Source: Haloferula helveola (GTDB taxonomy: Bacteria > Verrucomicrobiota > Verrucomicrobiia > Verrucomicrobiales > Akkermansiaceae). Taken from it: a stretch of DNA of 64,000 bases. Position 1 is the stretch's first letter, and the number at the start of each line of letters is the position of its first letter. The notes beneath the pieces are model-generated. The model had not been told where the DNA came from, did no database searches, and saw only the letters and a program-made list of their open reading frames with translations. The stretch covers positions 930,001-994,000 of the forward strand of contig NZ_AP024702.1 of NCBI RefSeq assembly GCF_037076345.1, given 5' to 3'. Positions 27,655-36,463 of this stretch are shown piece by piece. The translations under genes were made by a program, and so were the position numbers.

Positions 27655-27984
27655 TCACGATGGATTCTCACCGGTCGTCGCGTCGTGTGAAAACGCTACC
27701 CGAAAACCTTCGACCATGGTCATCAACGGGCGGTGCGGATCTTCCCGGAACCTGGACTTCATCGTTGCGAAGGCAGCTTGAAGATCCGCTTCCGACGCGT
27801 AGTCCACGATCATTTGGTAGTCGGGCAACTCGTCGAAGGAGGCCTTGTTGTTCGTCCTAAGCAGCCGGTAGCCCTTCGCCAGATTGCCACCGACTTGGGT
27901 CTCCATGAATCGATCGACCTGTGCCACGAGGGCCTCATGCGTCACGCCATCTTTCCGATCAAAGAACACGTGGTAGGAGTGCAT
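27655..27984 (-). CDS. Small conserved hypothetical protein (dimeric alpha/beta-barrel-like)
   Basis: A 109-residue protein from ATG 27984 (MHSYHVFFDRKDGVTHEALVAQV); a longer frame to 28062 has no supporting features. Alternating strand-helix pattern and the sequence YHVFFDRKDG...FMETQV...YRLLRTNNKA suggest a ferredoxin-like alpha/beta-barrel protein; it may belong to a DUF6614-type family, but this is from memory. No signal peptide. Function not assigned. Confidence 0.65.
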   Translation of the reverse strand: MHSYHVFFDRKDGVTHEALVAQVDRFMETQVGGNLAKGYRLLRTNNKASFDELPDYQMIVDYASEADLQAAFATMKSRFREDPHRPLMTMVEGFRVAFSHDATTGENPS

Positions 27985-28108
27985 GGGTGATTTGGCGGGG
28001 CGTTGAAGGGCAGGCGAACAGATGGTCCGATTCCGGTCGGAGGCGGTCAACAGACTACTCACTCAGTCCCTACGCATCCCCCTCAGCCTGAGGACTTGGT
28101 CCGACTTG

Positions 28109-28570
28109 TCACGCCTGTTTGAGTTCCTCGGAAAAGCTGTCGTTGTATCGGTTCACCGTCGCCTCATCAATTGATGCCGAGAGCAAGAACTCTTCGAAGA
28201 TCTTGCGTTCATTGATGCGCCGGACCAACCAACCAATCTCGGCTGGCCCCATCCCCCACGAACCCATTAAAACGGTCTTCCCCTCGGCATTGAAAGCTGG
28301 GGCCACCGATTTCAGCTTGAGCATGATCGGACCTAGCAGGGTGTGGGAACCTTCGATTTGCATCAGAGATTCCTCGATGACATCCACTGTATCCGCAGCG
28401 ATCTCGACCGCCCTATCGTAGGCGAAGGTGCCGGTGACTACGTCGAACGTGTAGAAGCGGACTCCTTCAAACAGAGGATCGCCGATCACTCCGAAATGGC
28501 GAGACGTATCAAGAGAAAGCCGATCAATCAGCAGTTCGAATTGCTCTACCGCTTGGACGAAGAGATCCAT
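28109..28570 (-). CDS. Hypothetical protein
   Basis: A 153-residue protein from ATG 28570 (MDLFVQAVEQFELLIDRLSLD). The frame extends upstream to 28696, but that part looks like intergenic translation. It is acidic and soluble with no signal peptide or recognised motif. Base composition is lower in GC than the neighbouring metabolic genes, which may mean horizontal acquisition. It pairs with another unrecognised small gene 100 bases upstream on the same strand. Confidence 0.6.
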   Translation of the reverse strand: MDLFVQAVEQFELLIDRLSLDTSRHFGVIGDPLFEGVRFYTFDVVTGTFAYDRAVEIAADTVDVIEESLMQIEGSHTLLGPIMLKLKSVAPAFNAEGKTVLMGSWGMGPAEIGWLVRRINERKIFEEFLLSASIDEATVNRYNDSFSEELKQA

Positions 28571-28670
28571 GTCTGAACAACTTCGCAGTGGGCACGAGCG
28601 AACGCAAGGCCGCGCATCGAGCGAACTCGGATGGAGCGAACTCACGAGGCTGAACGTGACAAAGCGGCGC

Positions 28671-29009
28671 TCACACGTCGAACTCCCAAGCCTCATTCGC
28701 CCTTTCGATTATCGAGTCTAGGTCCTTGGGAAACCGATCGACCTGCTCCGGAAAGCACCAACCCGTGCTAATTGACGAAGCTCTACCACGAAGGTCTCCG
28801 ATGAGGTCCAGAAAGCCTTTCTTCTCAACAGCATCCAAGGCGGTCAGATCGACGAGCCCTATCGGACGCGCGGCCGGATTCAATCCGAGGATCCGCGCCG
28901 CAATTTCATCGGTGGCAGCCCGCCACTCCAGCTCCCTCATGATGACCTTGTAGGTGGAGTTCCACACCCTCACAGACCCCTCCGGTCCCATCTTAAAGCT
29001 CGCTGACAT
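28671..29009 (-). CDS. Hypothetical protein
   Basis: A 112-residue protein from ATG 29009 (MSASFKMGPEGSVRVWNSTYKVIMRELEW). The longer frame to 29141 has no family support. Soluble, no signal peptide. Contains LVDLTALDAVEKKGFLDLIGDL and a C-terminal acidic helix. Not recognised. It may form a two-gene unit with the downstream hypothetical gene at 28109-28570. Confidence 0.55.
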   Translation of the reverse strand: MSASFKMGPEGSVRVWNSTYKVIMRELEWRAATDEIAARILGLNPAARPIGLVDLTALDAVEKKGFLDLIGDLRGRASSISTGWCFPEQVDRFPKDLDSIIERANEAWEFDV

Positions 29010-29265
29010 GGCGCCTGACTTGGGTTCTTCAAAGATTCTTGGCCAAACGATTTTTCTCCCCCACCGGCGGTTTGAAACCCGGGGGGCGTTGGCTGGGAGA
29101 GTGATGCCCTGTTCATGGATTTCACAATGAATCCCCCACACTTCAGGACGATATCAACGCGGAGCGTAGGTTCACTTTCGCGTGTTTCAAACTGACTAAG
29201 TATCATCTAGCTCGAAGCGAATGGCAAACTTGATGGTCGGCATCCGAGTGGCAGATTCAGACGGA

Positions 29266-29449
29266 AATCAAGGCTGCGCCTTGATCTGCGAAGTGCGGCT
29301 GCGCCGGTGGGTGGATGACCCGGGGTGCGCTTCGCTTACCCCGGGCTACAAGATGACGCCCCGTTGGGGCTGTGGAGCCGGTGTGGCATTCGATCTCGGT
29401 GGCTGTGCCGCGCGGCAGATGCCGGTTTCATAACCGGCGCTCCATTCCT
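29266..29449. repeat. Composite hairpin repeat, copy 1 (inverted copy at 41799-41982)
   Basis: About 184 bases made of successive palindromes: ATCAAGGCTGCGCCTTGAT at 29266-29284, a CCCGGGGTGCGC...TTACCCCGGGC stem, GCCCCGTTGGGGC, and GCCGGTTTCATAACCGGC. The same order of hairpins and linkers occurs as the reverse complement at 41799-41982. It is followed directly by the GACCACT heptamer array. The rest of the gene-free stretch 29010-29265 shows nothing recognisable. Confidence 0.75.
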
Positions 29450-29565
29450 GACCACTGACCACTGACCACTGACCACTGACCACTGACCACTGACCACTGA
29501 CCACTGACCACTGACCACTGACCACTGACCACTGACCACTGACCACTGACCACTGACCACTGACC
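29450..29565. repeat. Heptanucleotide tandem array (GACCACT) x16.6
   Basis: Sixteen perfect copies of GACCACT plus four bases, with no substitution. Because seven is not a multiple of three, all frames read the same 7-residue repeat, so spurious open frames (SGQWSVV repeats) appear on the minus strand. The array ends four bases from the stop codon of the DUF1080 gene. A degenerate relic of the same heptamer is seen at 41698-41720. Confidence 0.95.
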
Positions 29566-29569
29566 CCGC

Positions 29570-30556
29570 CTACTTCTCCACCACCCAGATGTTCCGATAG
29601 AACACCGGATTGCCGTGGTTCTGGAGGAACAGCGGGTTGCCTTCATCGGTCAGCGGTCCCTTGACCGGGCAGGCGGTGGTGCCGTCCTTGTTGAGCTCGA
29701 CATCGTCGTGCACGACCACGCCGTTGAGCTTCACGGTAATCCGTGGCCATGCGGTGCGCTTGCCATCCTCATCGAATCGCGCATCGGTCAGCTCGACGTC
29801 GTAGGTCTGCCACGAAAGCGGCGGAAAGCACATGTTGAGCTTCGGCGCGGCGATCGAGTAGATGCCACCACACTCGTTCATCTTGCCGTCGAGGCCGAAC
29901 GAATCGAGCACCTGCGTTTCCCAACGGCCTCCATAGTAGACGCCGCTGTTGCCCCGTTGCTGGCCGCGGGCCTTCGGCTTGTAGGGCGTGCGGAATTCGA
30001 GATGAATGGTGCAGTCCTTGAACTTCTTCTTGCTCAGGCAGCCGGTCGCGGCCAGCAGGCCATCGGCCACTTTTCCCTTCTCCCACTCATCGGCCGAACT
30101 GCCGTCGAAGAGCACGACCGCACCCTCGGGCGGCCGCATGCCGAGGGTCGGGCTGCGACGCTCGATCTTCGGAAACTCGACCACGCTGCCGCCATTCGAA
30201 TACAGGCTGAGCCGGTCGTCACGGATCTCGGCCGAGAAGCCGCCCGCTTCGGCGAACTTCACAAGGTCCCCTTCCCGCGCGCCGGAGAGCCGGACCCGTT
30301 TCTTCTCCTTCGTCCAGCCGAGCCCCGGAAGACCTCCTTCCAGCACGTAGGCATCGAACTTGCCGTCTCCGAGCGCCACCACCTGGACGCCCACGCTGGC
30401 ACCTTCGCGGTTCAATCCGTATTCGCCTTGGACAATGAAATCCGGATCCTCCTGGGCCGCCTTGACCGGATCGGTCCAGACAGGTGACTTGTCGGCGGCA
30501 GAGGCTGCGAACGCTGCGACCAGAAGGGCGAGAGCGAGGGTCGGAATCAGTTTCAT
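29570..30556 (-). CDS. DUF1080 protein (3-keto-disaccharide hydrolase family)
   Basis: A 328-residue secreted protein from ATG 30556 (MKLIPTLALALLVAAFAASAADK, a clear signal peptide; eleven upstream residues are not needed). A small beta-rich region (about residues 40-140) precedes the DUF1080/LamG-like jelly roll from about 145: VVLFDGSSADEWEK, CTIHLEFRTPYKPKARGQQRGNSGVYYGGRWETQVLDSFG, VKLNGVVVHDDVELNK and HGNPVFYRNIWV. These are the conserved elements of the family that cleaves 3-keto-glycosides. It is the last gene of a three-gene operon with a Gfo/Idh/MocA oxidoreductase 36 bases upstream, the expected source of 3-keto substrates (inference). Confidence 0.93.
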   Translation of the reverse strand: MKLIPTLALALLVAAFAASAADKSPVWTDPVKAAQEDPDFIVQGEYGLNREGASVGVQVVALGDGKFDAYVLEGGLPGLGWTKEKKRVRLSGAREGDLVKFAEAGGFSAEIRDDRLSLYSNGGSVVEFPKIERRSPTLGMRPPEGAVVLFDGSSADEWEKGKVADGLLAATGCLSKKKFKDCTIHLEFRTPYKPKARGQQRGNSGVYYGGRWETQVLDSFGLDGKMNECGGIYSIAAPKLNMCFPPLSWQTYDVELTDARFDEDGKRTAWPRITVKLNGVVVHDDVELNKDGTTACPVKGPLTDEGNPLFLQNHGNPVFYRNIWVVEK

Positions 30557-30592
30557 GGGACGGGTTGAAGCAAAGCGCGGCTCAGTCAAAGG

Positions 30593-31867
30593 TCACGCGT
30601 ATTCCCAACCCTTCCGGGCCTTGCGGGTGGTCAGCGCGTTGGCCTCGTCGTCATCTGCGAATCGCTCCTTCACCGGATCCCACTTGAGCGGGCGCCGGAG
30701 CTTGTAGCCAATGTTCGCAAGGTGACAGACCGTTGCGGTGCGGTGTCCGGTCTCGACCGTGCAGATCGGATCCTTGCGCGACTTCACCGCATCGATCCAG
30801 TTCCGCAGGTGGTTGTTCGACGGCTGGACGCGCCGGTCGCCGTCCGCAAGCGGTTGCTTCAGAATGTCCGGCGAGTCGCTTTTCAGTTCACCCCGGCCGA
30901 CCCAGATCGTGCCTTCCGTGCCCTCGAAGGTGCAGTCGCTCTTGCCCCCGTGGAACATCTCCACGCCGTTTTCGTAGATGAACTTCAGGCCGCTGTCGCC
31001 TTCGGCCGGCGGCTCAACCCGCACCGGACCGCTGCCGTCCATACCGAGCGCCCACTGCGCGATGTCGAAATGGTGCGCGCCCATGTCGGCCAGCTTGCCG
31101 CCCGCGTATTCCTCGTAGTGGCGGAAGGCCGGGAAGTGGTTGTGCAGGCCCTTGGGGCACAGGATCTCGTTGTAGGGCCGCATCGGCGCCGGTCCGAGCC
31201 ACAGGTCCCAATCGACATTGTCCGGCTTCTCCTCGGCCGGCAGGTCGCATGGCTTCGGCGACTCGCCCACGCCGATCCGGATCGTCTTGATCTTGCCGAT
31301 CCGGCCCGCCCAGATCATTTCGACCGCCGTGCGGAAACGGTTGCCGAACTCGCTGCGCTGCTGGCTTCCGGTCTGGAAGATGATCTTGTTGCGCTTCACC
31401 GCGTCGGCCAGCAGGCGGCCTTCGGCGATGTTCTGGGTCAGCGGTTTCTCGCAGTAGATATCGAGCCCCTTTTCGACCGCCGCGAGCGCCGGGTGCACGT
31501 GCATGTGGTCGGGCGTCATGATCACCACCGCATCGAGGTCTTCCTTCTCCAGAAGCTCGCGGTAGTCGACGTAGGCGGTGCAGCCGCTGTATTTGCCGGA
31601 CTTGGTGTCCTCGGCGTATTTCTTTTCAACGACCTCCTTCGCCTTGGCTCGCCGGGTGCCCTCGACATCGCAGACCGCGACGATCTGGAGGTCGGCCTGA
31701 CGCAGCGCCTGTCCCATCACGCCGTAGGCACGTTTGCCATAGCCGATGAAGGCGACGTTGAGGCGGCTGTTGGCCTCGGCGGCCCGCAGGATCGAGGGGC
31801 CGAAAATGGCGGTCGCGGCGGCGCCGGTGAGGAACTGTCGGCGGGAGGACGAAAAATGGCTGCTCAT
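30593..31867 (-). CDS. Gfo/Idh/MocA family oxidoreductase with Tat signal
   Basis: A 424-residue NAD(P)-dependent sugar oxidoreductase exported by the Tat pathway. ATG 31867 gives MSSHFSSSRRQFLTGAAATAIFG, a twin-arginine signal. The Rossmann fold follows (LNVAFIGYGKRAYGV; VAVCDVEGTRR; VVIMTPDHMHV) with the family motif CEKP near residue 145 and the catalytic-type segment GAHHFDIAQWALGMDG near 285. Periplasmic members with tightly bound cofactor oxidise sugar hydroxyls, including C3. It lies 60 bases after the dehydrogenase/cytochrome gene and 36 bases before the DUF1080 gene. Confidence 0.94.
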   Translation of the reverse strand: MSSHFSSSRRQFLTGAAATAIFGPSILRAAEANSRLNVAFIGYGKRAYGVMGQALRQADLQIVAVCDVEGTRRAKAKEVVEKKYAEDTKSGKYSGCTAYVDYRELLEKEDLDAVVIMTPDHMHVHPALAAVEKGLDIYCEKPLTQNIAEGRLLADAVKRNKIIFQTGSQQRSEFGNRFRTAVEMIWAGRIGKIKTIRIGVGESPKPCDLPAEEKPDNVDWDLWLGPAPMRPYNEILCPKGLHNHFPAFRHYEEYAGGKLADMGAHHFDIAQWALGMDGSGPVRVEPPAEGDSGLKFIYENGVEMFHGGKSDCTFEGTEGTIWVGRGELKSDSPDILKQPLADGDRRVQPSNNHLRNWIDAVKSRKDPICTVETGHRTATVCHLANIGYKLRRPLKWDPVKERFADDDEANALTTRKARKGWEYA

Positions 31868-31927
31868 TAGACGAGCGATACGCCCGGGGTCGATTGCGGC
31901 TATCAGGCGGCGGCCTCCGAGAGCCAA

Positions 31928-34573
31928 TCAACCTCCCGAGAAAACCCGATGGCGTCGGTCACCACCGGAAATCAGGTAAGCCATGAGGTCCTTCAGTTCG
32001 TCCGCGTTCATCAGCGCGATGGTGCCCGGCGGCATGATCGAGACCTGCGAGAACTCGACCTTCTCGACATCCGCCATCGGCGCCTTCACCAGCTCACCCA
32101 GATCATAAGGGTTGGGTGCCACTGCCACCTCTTCATCGTTGCGATAGATCAGCCGCCCGTAGAGCGACCCGCCATCCTTCAGCGTGACGGTGCTGGCTTG
32201 ATACTGTTCCGAAATCGAATCGCTCGGTTCGCAAATGGCCACCACGATGTCCCGGATCGAGTATCTCCGTCCCACCGAACCGAGATCCGGCCCGGCGTAG
32301 CCGCCCGATCCCTCGATCCGGTGGCAGGCCACGCATCGGCCCGCGGAGAACATCCGCTTGCCGTTCTCGTAGTCGCGACCCTTCAGCGGTTCCTCGAAAA
32401 GCTTCATGGCGGTTTCGACCGTCCACGCCACCGGCGGGCCTTTCGGCATCGGGAGGCTGGCTAGGTCGATCGTCGCGATATCGCCAAGCAGGGACGAGAT
32501 CTCCTTGCGGTCGTCCGGCGGCAGGTGGGCGATCGCATCCTCACGGATGGCGCGGATGTAGCCCGCGAAGCTCAGTCCTCCACTTTTGCGAAGCGTGTCG
32601 TTGAGCCAGGTGAAATAGTACTTCCGGTCATCGACCGACCAGCCGCTGCGCACCCGCCGCAGCGAGTAGGCATACTGGATGTTCTGCCAATTCGGCGTGT
32701 CCGCCATCGCATCGAGGATCGCCTTCCCATACTTGTTGTGGCGCTTCAGCAGGTTCTCATCGTACGCCATCGCCTCGGCATGGGTGACCTTCATCAGTGC
32801 GATCGTCTTCGGGACCACCGAGGGGGCATCGAGGAAGCTGAGCACCCGGCAGAGTTCGATGTTCACTTCCTCGTCATCCGCCGGAAAGTGCGGATCCAGA
32901 TTCGCCACGATCGCCGAGACTTCCGACGGGGTCGGCGCGTCCAGACGGATCAGGCACAACGCGTAGGCCCGGAGAAGCGCCAGCCGGTCGTCGCGGTCCA
33001 GTCGGTCGAAGGGAAGCGAGTTGAGCTTGGCGATGATCCGTCCGGCGAGATCCTTCTCTCCATGCCGACAGAGGGCGATCGCGCCATGGATCGCGCCTTT
33101 CGGATGGTCCTCGGAGAACACCCGGTCGCGCCACAACTCCAGTGGCTGGTTCTCGATCGCGATCCTCGCCGCGTAACGGATGCCGCGATCCGCATGCGAG
33201 AGGTGCGGCCACGCTTTCTCAACCGCCTGCTGCCCGCCACTGCCGCTTCCGTGGAATGCCTCCAGCGAATGCCGGAGGTCGCGCAACGGCTGGTTCGCCG
33301 TGAGCCGGCGGCCGGCACCGGCCTCGGCGGAGCCGGTGTAGCGGACGCGGTAGAGCTTCGAGGCAGTGTTGCGGCCTCCCACGAGGAAATACATGTGTCC
33401 ATCCGGCCCGAACCGCATCGCGGAAATGTTCAGGGGCGACCCGTTGAGGAACTCCTCTTTCCTGCCGGTGTAGGTCGATCCGCTTTCCTCCATCTCGACC
33501 GTGTACATCGTCCCGAAGGTCCAATCGCAGATGAACAACTTGTCCTGGAATTCCGTCGGGAAGTTCGAGTGGTGACCGAAGCTGATGCCGGTGGGCGATC
33601 CTGGGCCGACATCGATCACCGAGCCGTTGCCATCGGCGAAGTAGGCCGGCCATTTCGCCGATCCGGCCCGCCAGCCGAATTCGCCGCCGGCAACCACATG
33701 GTTGACCCGGGTCGGACGGTACCACGGGCTGCCTACGTCGAACTCAAGATCGGAGTCGTAGGTGAACAGCTCGCCTTGCCGGTTGATCGCGAGGTCGACC
33801 GGATTGCGGAATCCGGAGGCCACCAGCGTCCAGTCCTGGCCATCCGGAGAAATGCGGCAGATCCATCCGCCGGGGGGATCGATGCCGACCGCGTGGCCCA
33901 TCGGGTCCGGCATTTCCGGCAGCAGGGAATCGGTCGCCCACACCGGCGGCTGCAGGCTGCCGACACCCTCGGGAACCGGCGTGTGGTTGCCGGACACAAG
34001 GTAGAGCCCCTTTCCATCCTCGGTCCTGATGATCGAGTGCGCCGAGTGCTCGTAGCCGACGCGCAGCTTCTTCAGCAGTTTGAACTCATCGTAGTCACCG
34101 TCGCCGTCCGTGTCCCGGATTCGGTAGAACCCGGTCATCGTGGACATGTAGAGGCTGTCGAAAGCATACAAAAACCCGAGCGCTCCACCGACCATCCGCT
34201 TCCCCCATGGGATCGGCTCGTAGGGAAAACCCTTCAGGCTGCGGACGCGGACTTCCGAGTCGGGATCATCCGCGTCCGGCAGCGTCACCCGGAACACGCC
34301 CTGGCTGTCCTGATCGGAAACGATGAGCGTCCCCTGCGGCTCGAAGGCCATCGCCACCCACGAACCTTGGGAAACCGGAACCGTATAAAGCAGTTCCGCA
34401 TCGAAGCCCTCGCGGATGTTGATCCCCGTATCGGCATCGGGCACGAGGCCGGCTCCCGCAGCCGCAACAGCGGACATGCAGGAACCAGAGACGCAGGCCG
34501 CGAAAAACACGCGGACTGCGACGGTGGCGCGAAGGGGGATTCCGGGGCGAGCGGACTTCCGGCTGTGAAGCAT
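31928..34573 (-). CDS. PVC-type membrane-bound dehydrogenase with heme-binding (cytochrome c) domain
   Basis: An 881-residue secreted protein from ATG 34573. After an N-terminal signal region, residues about 50-430 form a propeller with motifs such as GINIREGFDAELLY, FDSLYMSTMTGFYRIRDTDGDGDYDEF, DPMGHAVGIDPPGGWICRIS and FICDWTFGTMYTVEM. An alpha-helical HEAT-like middle (about 450-730) follows. The C-terminal heme domain has CVACH, then GPDLGSVGRRYSIRDIVVAICEPSDSIS, the signature of the putative heme-binding domain of planctomycetes and verrucomicrobia. First gene of the operon leading to the oxidoreductase and DUF1080 genes. Confidence 0.92.
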   Translation of the reverse strand: MLHSRKSARPGIPLRATVAVRVFFAACVSGSCMSAVAAAGAGLVPDADTGINIREGFDAELLYTVPVSQGSWVAMAFEPQGTLIVSDQDSQGVFRVTLPDADDPDSEVRVRSLKGFPYEPIPWGKRMVGGALGFLYAFDSLYMSTMTGFYRIRDTDGDGDYDEFKLLKKLRVGYEHSAHSIIRTEDGKGLYLVSGNHTPVPEGVGSLQPPVWATDSLLPEMPDPMGHAVGIDPPGGWICRISPDGQDWTLVASGFRNPVDLAINRQGELFTYDSDLEFDVGSPWYRPTRVNHVVAGGEFGWRAGSAKWPAYFADGNGSVIDVGPGSPTGISFGHHSNFPTEFQDKLFICDWTFGTMYTVEMEESGSTYTGRKEEFLNGSPLNISAMRFGPDGHMYFLVGGRNTASKLYRVRYTGSAEAGAGRRLTANQPLRDLRHSLEAFHGSGSGGQQAVEKAWPHLSHADRGIRYAARIAIENQPLELWRDRVFSEDHPKGAIHGAIALCRHGEKDLAGRIIAKLNSLPFDRLDRDDRLALLRAYALCLIRLDAPTPSEVSAIVANLDPHFPADDEEVNIELCRVLSFLDAPSVVPKTIALMKVTHAEAMAYDENLLKRHNKYGKAILDAMADTPNWQNIQYAYSLRRVRSGWSVDDRKYYFTWLNDTLRKSGGLSFAGYIRAIREDAIAHLPPDDRKEISSLLGDIATIDLASLPMPKGPPVAWTVETAMKLFEEPLKGRDYENGKRMFSAGRCVACHRIEGSGGYAGPDLGSVGRRYSIRDIVVAICEPSDSISEQYQASTVTLKDGGSLYGRLIYRNDEEVAVAPNPYDLGELVKAPMADVEKVEFSQVSIMPPGTIALMNADELKDLMAYLISGGDRRHRVFSGG

Positions 34574-34632
34574 GCGCGAACCTTGCGCAGGGGTTCGGAA
34601 CCCGCAAGCGCCCGCACCCACAAGTTCGCCGG

Positions 34633-34998
34633 TCAGATTCCCTTGTAGCGGACCCGCTTGCCGTCGGGTCCGATCGGGCGGTCGTCGACCGAACGCGTCA
34701 CTTCCACATCCATCGAAACGCGACGCGGCCGCTCGGCCGGATGGCGGCCCGACTGGCGCTCCTCAGCCACGCTGACCTTGAGCGCCCGGCCACCGAAGTC
34801 GGCACCATCGAGTTCCGTCATCGCCTTCTCTCCGTCCTCAAGCGTTCCGAAAGTCACGAATGCGAATCCACGCGGTTGACCGGTCTCGCGGTCCGACGGG
34901 CGCCGGATGTCGACGATGGGTTCGTAGGGGGTGAGCAGTTCGCGGAGTTCTTGTTCGCTGGTTTCGTAGGAGAGATTGCCGATGTACAGTTTGATCAT
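34633..34998 (-). CDS. RNA-binding protein with one RRM domain
   Basis: A 121-residue protein from ATG 34998 (MIKLYIGNLSYET); the frame continues upstream but the RRM begins here. The single RRM has RNP2 (LYIGNL) and RNP1 (RGFAFVTF) in the normal order and spacing, with DFGGRALKVSVAEE ending the domain. A short basic tail rich in Arg and Pro follows. Bacterial proteins of this Rbp type are often cold-induced and bind RNA. The leader between 34999 and 35200 has no clear riboswitch; RRM genes often have long leaders. Confidence 0.93.
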   Translation of the reverse strand: MIKLYIGNLSYETSEQELRELLTPYEPIVDIRRPSDRETGQPRGFAFVTFGTLEDGEKAMTELDGADFGGRALKVSVAEERQSGRHPAERPRRVSMDVEVTRSVDDRPIGPDGKRVRYKGI

Positions 34999-35200
34999 GG
35001 TGTTTGTTTCGTTGCGTGCCTGCCCGGTTGTTCCGCCACACTGCGCTTCAACCCGAACCGAAGGACACGCCTTCGAGCAAACGACCAATGATGCCCGGTA
35101 AGGGCAGGAATCGGGAGGGTCGCACGATTCGACGCACAACCCAACGGTTTTTCCCTAACGGATCCTGCGGCACCCTTCACGCGGGTCGCGACGCACCCCC

Positions 35201-36016
35201 TCAGCGATTCCGCAGGAGCAGGAATTTCACGCGCCGCTCATCACCTCCACCGACACCGAACACGGCCTCGGCATCGTATCCCGGCAAGCTCGCGGGATCA
35301 AAGGACGGCGGAAGCTTGAGCCACCGGTTCGGAACGTGATCCGCGCCTGTCAGCAGTTCTCCGGCAGGCGGAAGCTCCTCGATCGTGACGCGTTCCTTGC
35401 TGTAGCGCTCGCCCCATGGCGGATCGATGAAAAGCAGGTCGGCCTTCGTGTCGGGCAGGATCGCCCGGGCATCACCGGCGACGAAGTCGATCCGGTCCGC
35501 GACCCCGTAGAGCTTCGCGTTGTGCCGGGCCATCGCCAGGCGTCCGGGATCGAGCTCGATCGCGACCACGTCACACCCGGCCCTCGCGAAGCCGATCGCG
35601 TTGCCCCCCGCGCCCGCGCAGGCATCGATCACCCGCATGCCTCCCGCGCGCTCCCCAAGTTCCAACGCAATGGCTTCGGGTGTCAGCGACCAGCGTCCCT
35701 CCTCATCGACCCGGGCTCCTCTCCTGCTGAAGCCGACGCTGCCATCCCGATAACGCCGCGCTTCTTCCGTGTAGGCCTTGCGCAGGTCCTTCCGATGGAG
35801 CGGCGGCATGATTCTGACCTCCAGCAAGTACCCGCCGATGCCGACGTTCCGCAACCGCGCCGCGAGGTCCGCGGCGGCATCGCGCTCGAGATCGGCCCTC
35901 GCCTCAAGACCACCGCCGGAACCGCTGTCCACCACCCAAGCTCCGGGACCGAGCAGACGTCGCCAATCGAGCCACTCGGGCAGAGGGCGAACCCGGACAT
36001 CAAACAATCGGCTCAT
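35201..36016 (-). CDS. SAM-dependent RNA methyltransferase-like protein (TGS1/Methyltransf_15-like)
   Basis: A 271-residue cytoplasmic methyltransferase. The N-terminal half (about 1-110) may be a small accessory domain. The C-terminal Rossmann part has motif I VIDACAGAGGNAIGFA, motif II acidic residue in VVAIELDPGRLAMARHNA, VDRIDFVAGDAR, and the catalytic-type motif IDPPWG, which is typical of guanine-N2 methyltransferases and of trimethylguanosine synthase-like bacterial proteins. The substrate is unknown. It lies 202 bases upstream of the RRM gene on the same strand. Confidence 0.8.
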   Translation of the reverse strand: MSRLFDVRVRPLPEWLDWRRLLGPGAWVVDSGSGGGLEARADLERDAAADLAARLRNVGIGGYLLEVRIMPPLHRKDLRKAYTEEARRYRDGSVGFSRRGARVDEEGRWSLTPEAIALELGERAGGMRVIDACAGAGGNAIGFARAGCDVVAIELDPGRLAMARHNAKLYGVADRIDFVAGDARAILPDTKADLLFIDPPWGERYSKERVTIEELPPAGELLTGADHVPNRWLKLPPSFDPASLPGYDAEAVFGVGGGDERRVKFLLLRNR

Positions 36017-36082
36017 GGGCGGAACGACCGGCCCACCCTAGCGGTTTCCCCGCCCGCGCAAATCCCGTTTTCAACCCGGAGG

Positions 36083-36331
36083 TTATAGCGAGTCCCCCTC
36101 GTCAGCCCCTGCCAGCTTGGTCGTGATGAACCTGCGGATCTCCAAAACCGTCACATCGTCGGCCACCGGCACACGGCAGGCCGAACGGGGCGGCCCGTCG
36201 CAGGTCAGCACGCCGTCGCGCAGCGTGAACTCGAAGCGCTCCCCATCTTTCTCGACAAGCAGCGTGCCCGAATTCGGGTCAAATTCTCCGTACGGCTGCG
36301 CCGCCTCGTGGAAATTCCTCTCTGCCGTCAT
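36083..36331 (-). CDS. Small hypothetical protein
   Basis: An 82-residue acidic protein from ATG 36331. It contains NSGTLLVEKDGERFEFTLRDGVLTCDGPPRSACRVPVADDVTVLEIRRF, which looks like a compact beta-rich fold. No signal peptide, no known motif. It is 66 bases upstream of the methyltransferase start on the same strand, so co-transcription is possible. Confidence 0.55.
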   Translation of the reverse strand: MTAERNFHEAAQPYGEFDPNSGTLLVEKDGERFEFTLRDGVLTCDGPPRSACRVPVADDVTVLEIRRFITTKLAGADEGDSL

Positions 36332-36463
36332 GGGTCTGGGTCAAACGTGCGGGTTTCTCGTCGCACCCGATCAGGGAAACGTGCGAAGCCGCACATTCGC
36401 CAGTGTTTTCGGTCTCTCCCACCATGTCCCTTTGGGGTCAGGTTTGCCCGCAGCGGGAGAAGA

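Noticed and set aside
29450-29565. Possible CRISPR array
   Set aside because: Units are only seven bases with no spacers; no cas genes are in the window.
29336-29646. Small minus-strand frames coding SGQWSVV repeats
   Set aside because: They arise because a 7-base repeat without stops is open in all frames; no start context or homology.
32525-34648. Very long open frame on the plus strand (about 700 codons) opposite the dehydrogenase gene
   Set aside because: Its translation is Arg/His/Val/Asp-rich without any motif, the typical antisense shadow of a high-GC gene. The minus strand has clear propeller and heme motifs.
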